Source: Streptomyces sp. DH24 | GTDB taxonomy: Bacteria > Actinomycetota > Actinomycetes > Streptomycetales > Streptomycetaceae | Assembly (NCBI RefSeq): GCF_029813775.1 | Contig: NZ_JARVKW010000024.1 | Span: 1 to 64,000 of the forward strand | Length of the DNA stretch: 64,000 nt | Direction: 5' to 3' | Shown: positions 1-7,653 of the stretch, one piece after another | Layout of the letters: the number at the start of each line of letters is the position of its first letter | Numbering within the stretch: position 1 is the stretch's first letter | Notes under the pieces: generated by a model | Told to the model about the DNA's origin: nothing | Database searches by the model: none | The model's input: the letters and a program-made list of their open reading frames with translations, nothing else | Made by a program: the position numbers and the translations under genes

Positions 1-4
1 TAGT

Positions 5-123
5 GTTTCGGTGGTCATAGCGTAGGGGAAACGCCCGGTTACATTCCGAACCCGGAAGCTAAGCCTTACAGCGCCGATGGTACTGCAGGGGGGACCCTGT
101 GGGAGAGTAGGACACCGCCGAAC
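5..123 (+). rRNA. rrf: 5S ribosomal RNA
   Basis: The sequence matches the well-known actinobacterial 5S rRNA from GTTTCGGTGG near base 5 to CCGCCGAAC near base 123, including the conserved CCGAACCCGGAAG loop and the GGGAGAGTAGGAC 3' arm. It is about 119 nt, the normal size. A rho-independent terminator follows directly, so this is the distal end of an rrn operon whose 16S and 23S genes lie to the left of the window. Confidence 0.96.
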
Positions 124-133
124 AATTTTTGAG

Positions 134-169
134 AAAACCCCCGGCCGGGGATACCGGTCCGGGGGTTTT
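134..169 (+). terminator. rrn operon terminator
   Basis: Inverted repeat AAAACCCCCGG / CCGGGGGTTTT with a T-rich run on the descending arm, about 10 nt after the 5S rRNA. This is a classic intrinsic terminator for the rRNA operon. Confidence 0.9.
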
Positions 170-188
170 CTGCGTTTAGGGTCGGGTT

Positions 189-833
189 ATGCGCTATGAC
201 CTCGTCATTTTCGACAACGACGGTGTTCTCGTCGACAGCGAGCCGATATCCAACCGGCTGCTGGCCGCCTACCTCACCGAGATCGGCCACCCGACCTCGT
301 ACGAGGACTCCATCCGGGACTACATGGGGTCCGCGATGCACCGCGTCCACGACCTCGTGCACGAGCGCACCGGGCGGCGGTTGCCGGCCGACTTCGACGA
401 CGTTTTCCACGGGCGGGTGTTCGCGGCCTTCGAGCGGGAACTGGAGCCGGTCGTCGGGGCCGTCGACGTCCTCGCGAAGCTGGCGGCGGACGGGGTGCCG
501 TACTGCGTGGCCTCCTCCGGGAGCCATGAGCGGATTCGGGTGGGGCATCGCAAGACCGGGCTGGACCGGTGGTTCGACGACGGGCGGATCTTCAGTTCGC
601 AGGACGTGGGGCGGGGAAAGCCGGCGCCCGATCTCTTCCTGCACGCGGCCGAGCGGATGGGGGTCGCGCCCGAGCGGTGTGTCGTCATCGAGGACAGCCC
701 GCTCGGTGTGCAGGCGGCCGTCGCCGCCGGGATGGACGTGTTCGGGTTCACCGCGATGACGCCCGCCGCGCGGCTGACGGGGGCCACGCGGTTCTTCTCC
801 GACATGGGTGAGCTGCCCCACTTGCTCATGTGA
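189..833 (+). CDS. HAD family hydrolase, beta-phosphoglucomutase-like
   Basis: This 214-residue protein has the haloacid dehalogenase phosphatase motifs. FDNDGVLVD (nucleophile D9 and acid/base D11) lies at the N-terminus, a Ser in VASSGS forms motif II, GRGKPAPD supplies the motif III lysine, and VIEDSPLG the acidic motif IV. The cap after motif I is helical (subclass I), as in beta-phosphoglucomutase and sugar phosphatases, so the substrate is probably a small phosphosugar, but this cannot be fixed from sequence. The ATG at 189 lies about 20 bp past the rRNA terminator with only a weak ribosome site. It is probably a monocistronic cytoplasmic enzyme. Confidence 0.88.
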   Translation: MRYDLVIFDNDGVLVDSEPISNRLLAAYLTEIGHPTSYEDSIRDYMGSAMHRVHDLVHERTGRRLPADFDDVFHGRVFAAFERELEPVVGAVDVLAKLAADGVPYCVASSGSHERIRVGHRKTGLDRWFDDGRIFSSQDVGRGKPAPDLFLHAAERMGVAPERCVVIEDSPLGVQAAVAAGMDVFGFTAMTPAARLTGATRFFSDMGELPHLLM

Positions 834-900
834 CCGGGGTGGGAAAGCGTTCGTGGCCCGGATCTACCCACGGGTAAACAGGGGTCCTACGCTCGCCGCC

Positions 901-2243
901 ATGACTGATGCGCTGCGGCACGGCAGGGCCTCGTTTGCGTTCGCCTTCCTGGCGCAGGGCGTGGCCTTCGCGCTGCTCGTGACACGCATCCCCGCCATCC
1001 AGGACCGGTACGGCGTATCCGACGCGCTGCTGCCCGCGTTCCTGGCCGCGGTGCCGGTCCTCGCCGGTGTGGGCAGCGTCGCGACCGGGCGGACGGTCAG
1101 GCGCGTCCCGCCCAGTCGGGTGCTGCGCTGGTCCCAGCCCGTGGTGCTGCTGTCGCTCCTCGGTGTCGGCGCCGGCGACCGGATGGTCGTGCTGGGCGTC
1201 TCGCTCGCCGTGTTCGGGCTCGCCGTCGGTGCGCTGGACGCCTCGATGAACATGCTCGGGGTGCGGCTCCAGCGGGCGTACGGGCGGAGCATCATGCTCG
1301 GTTTCCACGCGGCCTACAGCCTGGGCGGAATCGTCGGTGCCTCGCTCGCCTGGGCCGGGGCGCACTGGCATCTCGCGCTGTGGGTGTCGTACCTGCCGGT
1401 GGTGCTGGTGCTGCTGCCGGCCGCGCTGGCCGGGAGCCGGTGGTACGTCGACGAGAACCCCGCACAGGCCGAGGGCCCCGCGCAGGCCGAGGGCCCCGCA
1501 CAGGCCGAGGGCCCCGCACAGGCCGAGGGCCCCGCACAGGCCGAGGGCCCCGCACAGGCCGAGGGGCCCGTGCCGGCCGAAGGGGAGGCGGAGCCGGGGC
1601 CGGGCGGAACCGGCGTCGGGTTCGGGCTGCTGCTGCCGCTGTGTCTGGTGATGACCTGCGCGTACATCGGGGACTCGACCGTCTCCAACTGGAGCGCGAA
1701 GTACCTCCAGGACGTGCTCGGCGGTTCCGAGCAGCTGGCGACGGTGCCGTACAACGTGTACATGGTCACGACGCTGCTGGGGCGGGCGGTCGGGGACTTC
1801 GGGGTGCGGCGGTTCGGGGCGGTGACGGTCGTGCGGGCCGGGGCGCTGGTGGCGGCCGGCGGGTTCGCGGTCGTGGCGGCGGCGCCCGGGGCGTGGGTGG
1901 GGATGCTCGGGTTCACGCTGCTGGGACTGGGGCTGTGCGTACTGGTGCCGCAGACGTTCGCGGCGGCCGGACGGCTCGCCGCCGAACGGCACGGGCCGGG
2001 CGCCTCCGACGCGGCCGTGGCGCGGCTCAACGTCTTCAACTACGTGGGGTTCTGATCGGTTCGCCGTTGGTCGGGGCCCTCGGGGACCTGTGGAGCTATC
2101 GCGGGGCGATGCTGGTCCCGATGGTGTTGGTGCTGGTGACGCTCGTGTACGCCCGGTCGTTCGCTGCTCAACCGGACCGATACGGTGGCTGGCATGAGCG
2201 GCCGCGCACAACTGATGTGGGACGAGGCAGTCACGGGCTATGA
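901..2243 (+). pseudogene. MFS transporter, frameshifted near its 3' end
   Basis: A major facilitator superfamily protein starts at ATG 901 (MTDALRHGRA) and shows the usual hydrophobic helices and a conserved gating loop (ATGRTVRR). In the first frame it stops at 2055 after FNYVGF. The homologous continuation (IGSPLVGALGDLWSYRGAML) follows immediately in the +1-shifted frame and runs to 2243. Restoring a single C in GGGGTTCTGATCGG would rejoin it, so this is a one-base deletion around 2050-2055. Reading through would make about 447 residues and overlap the next gene. The central loop carries six AQAEGP repeats. It may be a real inactivation or a sequencing error; the substrate is unknown. Confidence 0.75.
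1462..1569 (+). repeat. Six 18-bp tandem repeats inside the MFS gene
   Basis: Six copies of an 18-bp unit like GCACAGGCCGAGGGCCCC, almost identical, encode AQAEGP six times in the central cytoplasmic loop of the transporter. A degenerate VPAEGE unit follows. The repeat keeps the frame and looks like slippage expansion. Confidence 0.93.
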
Positions 2244-3366
2244 CTTCGGTCCGGGCCATCCGATGGACCCGGTCCGGCTCGCCCTGACCCGGCGACTGGT
2301 CGACGCCTTCGGGCTGGACCGCGAGGTGGAGGTGGTCGCGGCGAAGCCGGCGGGGGAGTCGACGCTGCGGCTCGTCCACCGGGAGGACTACATCGACGCG
2401 GTGCGCGCCGCGTCGCTGGACCCGGACGCGGCGGACCAGTCGTACGGGCTCGGCACGATGGATGATCCGGCCTTCGCCGGGATGCACGAGGTGTCCGCGC
2501 TGATCGCCGGGCAGTCGGTGGGGGCGGCGGAGGCGGTGTGGCGCGGTGAGGCGCTGCACGCCGTGAACTTCGCGGGCGGGCTGCACCACGCGATGCCCGG
2601 TGCCGCGTCCGGTTTCTGCGTCTACAACGACGCGTCGCTCGCCGTCGCGCGGCTGCTGGAGCTGGGGGCGGAGCGGGTCGCGTACGTCGATGTCGACGTG
2701 CACCACGGGGACGGTGTGCAGGCGGCGTTCTGGGAGGACCCCAGGGTGCTGACGATCTCGCTGCACGAGCATCCCGCGACGCTGTTCCCGCAGACGGGGT
2801 GGCCCGAGGAGACGGGCGGCGACGCGGCGGAGGGTTCGGCCGTGAACGTCGCGCTGCCGGCGGGGACCGGGGACGCGGGGTGGCTGCGGGCGTTCCACGC
2901 GGTCGTGCCGGAGCTGCTCGCGGACTTCCGGCCGCAGGTGCTCGTGACGCAGCACGGCGCCGACACGCACTTCGAGGACCCGCTGGCGCACCTGGCGGTG
3001 TCGCTGGACGCGCAGCGGGCCGTGCAGGTGGCGTGTCACGACCTGGCGCACGAGTACGCCGACGGGCGGTGGGTCGCGCTGGGCGGGGGCGGGTACGCCG
3101 TGGTGGACGTCGTGCCGCGGTCGTGGACGCACCTGGTGGCCATCGCGGCGGGTCGGCCCGTGGAGCCCACGGCGCTGATCCCGGAGGGCTGGCGGCAGGA
3201 AGTCTTCGCCAGGACACGGCAGTTGGGGCCGGCGCGGATGACGGACGGGCGGTGGCCGGTGTCCTTCGGCGAGTGGGAGGCGGGATACGACCCCGCGGAC
3301 CGCCTGGACCAGGCCGTGCTGGCCACGCGGCGGGCGGCGTTTCCGCTGCGGGGGCTGCTGGCCTAG
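2194..3366 (+). CDS. Histone deacetylase-like amidohydrolase (AcuC type)
   Basis: A 390-residue cytoplasmic zinc hydrolase of the HDAC/AcuC family, expected to remove acetyl groups from lysines (for example of acetyl-CoA synthetase) or act on acetylpolyamines. Seen motifs are GGLHHAMPG (paired active-site His), YVDVDVHHGDG (metal Asp and His) and QHGADTHFEDPL (second metal Asp), followed by the GGGGYAV loop, so all catalytic positions are present. The start at ATG 2194 (MSGRAQLMWD) is preferred to GTG 2185, nine bases upstream. The gene overlaps the restored reading frame of the broken transporter. From memory it corresponds to a conserved S. coelicolor gene just left of bdtA. Confidence 0.88.
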   Translation: MSGRAQLMWDEAVTGYDFGPGHPMDPVRLALTRRLVDAFGLDREVEVVAAKPAGESTLRLVHREDYIDAVRAASLDPDAADQSYGLGTMDDPAFAGMHEVSALIAGQSVGAAEAVWRGEALHAVNFAGGLHHAMPGAASGFCVYNDASLAVARLLELGAERVAYVDVDVHHGDGVQAAFWEDPRVLTISLHEHPATLFPQTGWPEETGGDAAEGSAVNVALPAGTGDAGWLRAFHAVVPELLADFRPQVLVTQHGADTHFEDPLAHLAVSLDAQRAVQVACHDLAHEYADGRWVALGGGGYAVVDVVPRSWTHLVAIAAGRPVEPTALIPEGWRQEVFARTRQLGPARMTDGRWPVSFGEWEAGYDPADRLDQAVLATRRAAFPLRGLLA

Positions 3367-3534
3367 GCCCGCCGCAGACACGTCGGGCCCGCCCGCTCGC
3401 GCGGGGCCGTACGAAGTCGGCGGCGGCCGTTCGGCGTGGCAGGAGGCCCGCTCGCCCGCACGGGGTGCCGTACGCCGATCCGCCCGCCCGCGCTCGCGGG
3501 CACCCGCTCGGAAGCGGAAGCCCGAGCCCTCCGT

Positions 3535-3666
3535 GCGGTGCCGCACGCCGACCGTGGGGTGCCGCACGCCGACCGTGGGGTGCCGTACGCCGACCGTCGG
3601 GCGCGCTGTACGCGACCGTGGGGCGCGCTGTACGCCACCGCGCGGTGCTGTACGCCGACCGTGGGG
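3535..3666 (+). repeat. Degenerate 21-bp tandem array in the gap 3367-3673
   Basis: The 307-bp gap after the deacetylase holds no convincing gene. It contains successive copies of a unit like GTGCCGCACGCCGACCGTGGG, with clear copies from about 3537 to 3598 and decayed ones to about 3666. It is GC-rich low-complexity sequence that resembles other gaps in this window. Confidence 0.75.
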
Positions 3667-3673
3667 TGTTCCG

Positions 3674-4534
3674 GTGATTCCGCCGCGGACCCGGTGGCCG
3701 TCCGGCACCATCTCCTTCGTGCTGACCCCCGACGCCCTGCGCGCGCATCTGCTCGATGCCCGGCTGGCCGGGGTCGTGGCGACCTTGCGGGAGGTCAGCC
3801 TGCGGAGATACCGGCTGTTCGCGGCCGGGGACCCCCGGGTGCTGATCGGGATCGATCCCGAGCGGTCGTGGAGGACCCGGGAACTGATCGAGTTGATGGC
3901 GGACAGGTGCGGGGTTTCGGCCGATCCGCGTCGGACTTCGGGCCATGACGTGATCGATCCGGATCGCACGCTGGCCGCCCTGGACGCCTTCGCCGACCGT
4001 CTGGCGGCAGCCGCCCGGCGCGGTGCGCCCGTGCTCCTCGGTACCGGACACCCGCATCGGCTGCTCGGCTTTTACGGCGGTCTCGCAGACGCCTTGTCGG
4101 CGGCGGGATGTACTGTCCTCACCCCGGCGCAGGGTCGCTGTGTCGACATAACGACCCGGTTCGGTCTACGTACCCACCACCTCGACTACGTCCGAGGGGT
4201 CGCGTTGCTACGGGAACCCGGAATTTCACGCCCCGGCGGTGAGCCGGGCGCACACACCCACTCGCCGCTGCCGGTTCGGCTCGCGCTGGCCGCGGCGGCC
4301 GAGGCCGGCGGGCCCCTGCCCGAGCTGGTGATCGGCGACCACGGCTGGGTCTGCGGGGCAGGTCAGCTGGGGTTCGAAGCGATCGGGCTGGCCGACGCGG
4401 ACGACCCGGCGCCGTTCGTCGGCCAGGCCGAGGGCTCGGTGTCGGTCGTCGTTCCGCTTGACGACGGCGTGCGGTCCGAGCACTACGGCCCGCTCATCCG
4501 CTACGTACTCAATCGGGCATGTCTGTCACAGTAG
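3674..4534 (+). CDS. Conserved actinobacterial protein of unknown function, phosphatase-like annotation
   Basis: About 286 residues if GTG 3674 is used (VIPPRTRWPSG); GTG 3719 is an alternative, and neither has a strong ribosome site because the upstream region is repetitive. I recognise it only as a conserved Streptomyces protein that databases often call a phosphatase. The middle segment LLGTGHPHRLLGFY has a His-rich loop that could bind metal or phosphate, followed by GLRTHHLDYVRG, and the C-terminus contains GDHGWVCGAGQ. No transmembrane segments or signal peptide are visible. It lies just upstream of the bdtA-like gene, and the placement is conserved from memory with S. coelicolor. Confidence 0.65.
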   Translation: MIPPRTRWPSGTISFVLTPDALRAHLLDARLAGVVATLREVSLRRYRLFAAGDPRVLIGIDPERSWRTRELIELMADRCGVSADPRRTSGHDVIDPDRTLAALDAFADRLAAAARRGAPVLLGTGHPHRLLGFYGGLADALSAAGCTVLTPAQGRCVDITTRFGLRTHHLDYVRGVALLREPGISRPGGEPGAHTHSPLPVRLALAAAAEAGGPLPELVIGDHGWVCGAGQLGFEAIGLADADDPAPFVGQAEGSVSVVVPLDDGVRSEHYGPLIRYVLNRACLSQ

Positions 4535-4578
4535 TCCGCCGATAGGTGTACCTCTTCCCCACTCGCATCACCCGCCCC

Positions 4579-4616
4579 TACATTGGGGAGTGAGCACGCA
4601 GCGACGAAGAGTCACC
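4579..4616 (+). promoter_or_regulatory. Candidate promoter and BldD-type operator upstream of bdtA
   Basis: A possible -10 element TACATT (4579-4584) is followed by AGTGA (4589-4593) and TCACC (4612-4616), the half sites of the originally described BldD target consensus AGTGA-n-TCACC. It lies about 50 bp before the ATG of the bdtA-like gene. bdtA is, to my memory, a direct BldD target in S. coelicolor. The match is by eye only. Confidence 0.5.
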
Positions 4617-4663
4617 GGAAGGGGAAGCCGGTGGCCGTCGAGTGCGGAAGGTTCAGGTGTGTC

Positions 4664-4876
4664 ATGGCTGCAGCTGGCGAGAGGCCTCTGAACGAGGTTC
4701 AGTTCCTTACCGTGGCGGAAGTCGCCTCGGTGATGCGAGTGTCGAAGATGACCGTGTACCGCCTGGTGCACAGCGGTCATCTGCCCGCGATCCGGGTGGG
4801 GCGGTCCTTCCGCGTCCCGGAGCAAGCGGTTCACGAGTACCTCCGCGAGAGTTACGTGGGGGTGGAAACGGCCTGA
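4664..4876 (+). CDS. bdtA: BldC/excisionase-like helix-turn-helix protein (BdtA)
   Basis: A 70-residue protein made almost entirely of a MerR-type winged helix. FLTVAEVASVMRVSKMTVY forms the helix-turn-helix (about residues 15-33), and IRVGRSFRVPEQAVHEYL forms the wing and final helix. This is the BldC/excisionase architecture, a small DNA-binding protein that probably binds as an oligomer. The start ATG 4664 (MAAAGERPLNE) is chosen because upstream in-frame codons do not look like coding sequence. Position next to bS22 matches bdtA (BldD target A) of S. coelicolor from memory. The upstream region carries AGTGA/TCACC half sites, which fits repression by BldD during vegetative growth. Confidence 0.8.
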   Translation: MAAAGERPLNEVQFLTVAEVASVMRVSKMTVYRLVHSGHLPAIRVGRSFRVPEQAVHEYLRESYVGVETA

Positions 4877-4932
4877 CGGCGGTCCCGGGGGAGGCCCCTC
4901 AGGGCACGTTCGGGTCTCTCCCGTCACCTCGA

Positions 4933-4962
4933 TTACGACCTCGGCGCTCGGGCGGGTAGGCT
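4933..4962 (+). promoter_or_regulatory. Candidate vegetative promoter for the bS22 gene
   Basis: TTACGA (4933-4938) and TAGGCT (4957-4962) separated by 18 bp resemble a Streptomyces HrdB promoter, about 70 bp before the bS22 start codon. By-eye match only. Confidence 0.45.
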
Positions 4963-5032
4963 AGCCCCTCGTAGGTCGTGTGGGCCCATGGCGCCCAACT
5001 ACCGAGTGATGAGAAGTGAGCGAGGGTTAGTC

Positions 5033-5131
5033 GTGGGCTCTGTTATCAAGAAGCGGCGCAAGCGGATGGCGAAGAAGAAGCACCGCAAGCTGCTCAAGCG
5101 CACGCGCGTTCAGCGTCGCAACAAGAAGTAG
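5033..5131 (+). CDS. Small ribosomal subunit protein bS22 (AURKAIP1/COX24 domain)
   Basis: A 32-residue, extremely basic peptide (18 Lys or Arg residues) starting MGSVIKKRRKRMAKKKHRK and ending in RRNKK. It matches the short actinobacterial AURKAIP1/COX24-domain protein that cryo-EM work on mycobacterial ribosomes showed to be a small-subunit protein, bS22, bound near the decoding region. It starts at GTG 5033 after an A/G-rich site (AGTGAGCGAGG). It is followed by a strong terminator, so it is a monocistronic, probably highly expressed unit. It is easily missed by gene finders because of its size. Confidence 0.92.
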   Translation: MGSVIKKRRKRMAKKKHRKLLKRTRVQRRNKK

Positions 5132-5183
5132 TGACGCGGGTCGCTGCTCCGGTACGCGACGCCGACGCCGCAGAAGCGTGACC

Positions 5184-5214
5184 GTGGCCCCCCACCGCAC
5201 CGGTGGGGGGCCAC
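5184..5214 (+). terminator. Terminator after bS22, in gap 5132-5434
   Basis: Perfect 14-bp stem GTGGCCCCCCACCG / CGGTGGGGGGCCAC with a 3-nt loop, about 50 bp after the stop. The remaining gap to the epimerase start (303 bp in all) shows no gene; a possible -10 TAGGTT lies at 5361-5366. Confidence 0.85.
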
Positions 5215-5434
5215 GTGCGTGTCCGGACTCGGCGAACGGCGTTCGTACGTCCGCACGGCGCGGGTACCCGGCCGGTCGTACGACTGCGGTGTTCCGGCGA
5301 CTTCCCGCCGACTCGTCACGTCGGGCATCGGGAGGTCACCACAGCGCAACGGCGAGCGGCTAGGTTGGCCGTCACACGGGGAAAGCGGCAGGCCGCGAGC
5401 GGCGGAACGGCGAGGCGGAAGGAGGGCGCTGATC

Positions 5435-6496
5435 TTGGGAAAGATCGTGCTCGTGACCGGAGTGGCCCGTCAGCTGGGGGGCCGGTTCGTCCGACGGATC
5501 CAGCGTGACCCGGAGGTGGAGCGGGTCGTCGCCGTGGACGCGGTGCCACCCGAGCACCATCTGGGCGGCGCCGACTTCGTGCAGGCCGACATCCGGCAGC
5601 CCACCATCGCGCGGGTGCTCGCCGAGACGGGCGCCGACACGGTCGTCCACCTGGACGTCACGGGCACCCCGCTGGGCGGCGGCAGCCGGGCGTCGGTGAA
5701 GGAGACCAACGTCATCGGCACCATGCAACTGCTCGGCGCCTGCCAGAAGTCCCCGGCGGTGCGGCGTCTCGTGGTGAAGTCCAGTACGAACGTGTACGGC
5801 TCCGCGCCCCGCGACCCGGCCGTCTTCACCGAGACCACTCCGCCCAAGTCCCTGCCGAGCGGCGGATTCGCCAAGGACGCCGTGGAGGTCGAGGGGTATG
5901 TGCGGGGCTTCGCGCGGCGGCGGCCCGATGTCGCCGTGTGCGTGCTGCGGTTCGCGAACATCCTCGGGCCGACCGCGGAGACGCCGCTCGCCTCGTACTT
6001 CGCGCTGCCGGTCCTGCCGACCGTGCTCGGCTACGACCCCCGGCTGCAGTTCGTGCACGAGGACGACGTCATCGAGGTGCTGCGGATCGCCTCGCACGAA
6101 CCGGCGCGCGGCACCCTCAACAGCGGGACCTTCAACATCGCCGGTGACGGCGTCCTGCTGCTGTCTCAGTGCGCCCGGCGCCTCGGACGGCCCACCGTGC
6201 CGCTGCTGCTTCCGGCGGTCACCTGGGCGGGCTCCCTGGTGCGTACGCTGGGCATGACGGACTTCTCGCCCGAGCAGATCCGGCTGCTGACCCACGGGCG
6301 GGTGGTGGCGACGGACCAGATGCGCGAGACGCTGGGATTCCGGCCGAAACACACGACCGCCGAAACCTTCACGGACTTCGCCCGCAGCCACGGTCCCGGG
6401 CTGCTGCCGCCGGACAAGGTCGCCGCGGCCGTCGACCGGATCGCCGCGCTGCCCCTCGCGGGCAGCGGTCACCTCCCGACGCAGAGCGCCAACTGA
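5435..6496 (+). CDS. NAD-dependent epimerase/dehydratase family protein
   Basis: A 353-residue extended short-chain dehydrogenase. The N-terminus KIVLVTGVARQLGGRFV carries a variant of the TGxxGxxG dinucleotide loop, and VVHLDV follows as the next Rossmann strand. KSSTNVYGSAPRDP resembles the Ser and Tyr region of the epimerase active site, but the classic YxxxK is replaced by FAKDAVE, so catalysis may be atypical. The start is TTG 5435, chosen because GGAAGGAGGG sits 8 bp upstream. The acyltransferase gene follows 14 bp later, suggesting one operon with a role in lipid or envelope metabolism. The substrate is unknown. Confidence 0.82.
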   Translation: MGKIVLVTGVARQLGGRFVRRIQRDPEVERVVAVDAVPPEHHLGGADFVQADIRQPTIARVLAETGADTVVHLDVTGTPLGGGSRASVKETNVIGTMQLLGACQKSPAVRRLVVKSSTNVYGSAPRDPAVFTETTPPKSLPSGGFAKDAVEVEGYVRGFARRRPDVAVCVLRFANILGPTAETPLASYFALPVLPTVLGYDPRLQFVHEDDVIEVLRIASHEPARGTLNSGTFNIAGDGVLLLSQCARRLGRPTVPLLLPAVTWAGSLVRTLGMTDFSPEQIRLLTHGRVVATDQMRETLGFRPKHTTAETFTDFARSHGPGLLPPDKVAAAVDRIAALPLAGSGHLPTQSAN

Positions 6497-6510
6497 GGAG
6501 CGCAGCAACG

Positions 6511-7581
6511 ATGGCGGACGCCAAGGTCATTCCGTTCGACGACGACCGGTCGCGTGGGAGCTCCGCGCAGCGCCCGGCGCGGCGCCGGAGCCCGGGGAGC
6601 CGGCGCAAGGGCACGGAGCCGGCGCCGGTCCGGGAGGTCCAGCCGCTGCCGGGCAGCGCGTCCGCGCAGGATGATGTCCCGGTGACCCGTGAGGAACAGC
6701 CCGAACAGCCGCGGCAGCCCGAGCAGGCGCCGGAGGAGAGCAGCGGCCTGGAGCGGCGCATCGCCGGCGGCCTCGCGTTCCTGCGGCGCCGTCTGACGGG
6801 TGACTACGAGGTCGACGACTTCGGTTACGACGCCGAACTCACCGACCAGGTGCTGATGTCCCTGCTGCGTCCGGTGTACGAGAAGTACTTCCGGGTGGAG
6901 GTGAAGGGCATCGAGAACATCCCGTCCGAGGGCGGGGCGCTGCTCGTCGCCAACCACTCCGGGACGCTCCCGCTGGACGGCCTGATGATGCAGGTCGCCG
7001 TGCACGACAACCACCCGGCCGGCCGTCATCTGCGGCTGCTCGCGGCGGACCTGGTGTTCATGCTGCCGGTGGTCAACGAGCTCGCCCGCAAGCTCGGTCA
7101 CACCCTGGCGTGCGCCGAGGACGCCGAACGGCTGCTGGGCGACGGCGAGCTGGTCGGGGTGATGCCGGAGGGCTTCAAGGGCATCGGCAAGCCGTTCAGC
7201 GAGCGCTACAAGCTGCAACGTTTCGGCAGGGGCGGTTTCGTCTCCACGGCGCTTCGGCGGGGCGTGCCGATCGTGCCCTGCTCGATCGTCGGCGCCGAGG
7301 AGATCTACCCGATGATCGGCAACGCCAAGACGCTGGCGCGGGTGCTGGGCATTCCGTACTTCCCGATCACGCCGACGTTCCCGTGGCTCGGACCGCTGGG
7401 TGCGGTGCCGTTGCCGACGAAGTGGACGATCCAGTTCGGCGAGCCGATCCCGACGGACGGCTATCCGCCGGAGGCGGCCGAGGACCCGATGCTGATGTTC
7501 AACCTGACCGACCAGGTCAGGGAGCAGATCCAGCACACCCTGTACAAGCTGCTGGTGCAGCGCCGGTCGGTGTTCTTCTAG
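6511..7581 (+). CDS. Lysophospholipid acyltransferase family protein (PlsC-like)
   Basis: A 356-residue protein with a low-complexity Arg/Pro/Glu-rich N-terminal 85 residues followed by a glycerophosphate acyltransferase domain. ANHSGTLPLDG is the acyl-transfer motif with a His and a downstream Asp (spaced wider than the standard HX4D). MPEGFKGIGKPF corresponds to the EGxR-type substrate motif and VPIVPCSIVG to the fourth block. It would acylate a lysophospholipid or related alcohol at the inner membrane face. ATG 6511 has GAGGAG upstream and is coupled to the epimerase gene. From memory this pair sits next to rsbN in S. coelicolor. Confidence 0.85.
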   Translation: MADAKVIPFDDDRSRGSSAQRPARRRSPGSRRKGTEPAPVREVQPLPGSASAQDDVPVTREEQPEQPRQPEQAPEESSGLERRIAGGLAFLRRRLTGDYEVDDFGYDAELTDQVLMSLLRPVYEKYFRVEVKGIENIPSEGGALLVANHSGTLPLDGLMMQVAVHDNHPAGRHLRLLAADLVFMLPVVNELARKLGHTLACAEDAERLLGDGELVGVMPEGFKGIGKPFSERYKLQRFGRGGFVSTALRRGVPIVPCSIVGAEEIYPMIGNAKTLARVLGIPYFPITPTFPWLGPLGAVPLPTKWTIQFGEPIPTDGYPPEAAEDPMLMFNLTDQVREQIQHTLYKLLVQRRSVFF

Positions 7582-7592
7582 GGCCCGTTCGC

Positions 7593-7642
7593 GTACGACG
7601 ACGGGGGCGCCCCTTCCGGAGAGGGCGCCCCCGTCGTCGTAC
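7593..7642. terminator. Bidirectional terminator between converging genes
   Basis: A perfect 20-bp stem (7593-7612 with 7623-7642, GTACGACGACGGGGGCGCCC and its complement) with a 10-nt loop separates the acyltransferase and rsbN stop codons. Confidence 0.9.
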
Positions 7643-7653
7643 CGCCGGAGTCG

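Noticed and set aside
2040..2060. MFS frameshift considered as programmed frameshifting
   Set aside because: No slippery heptamer or downstream structure is apparent; a single missing base explains it.
826..3969. Very long open frame on the minus strand (over 1000 codons) opposite the MFS and deacetylase genes
   Set aside because: It is Arg/Pro/His-rich, shows no domain, and mirrors the GC-rich third positions of the real plus-strand genes.
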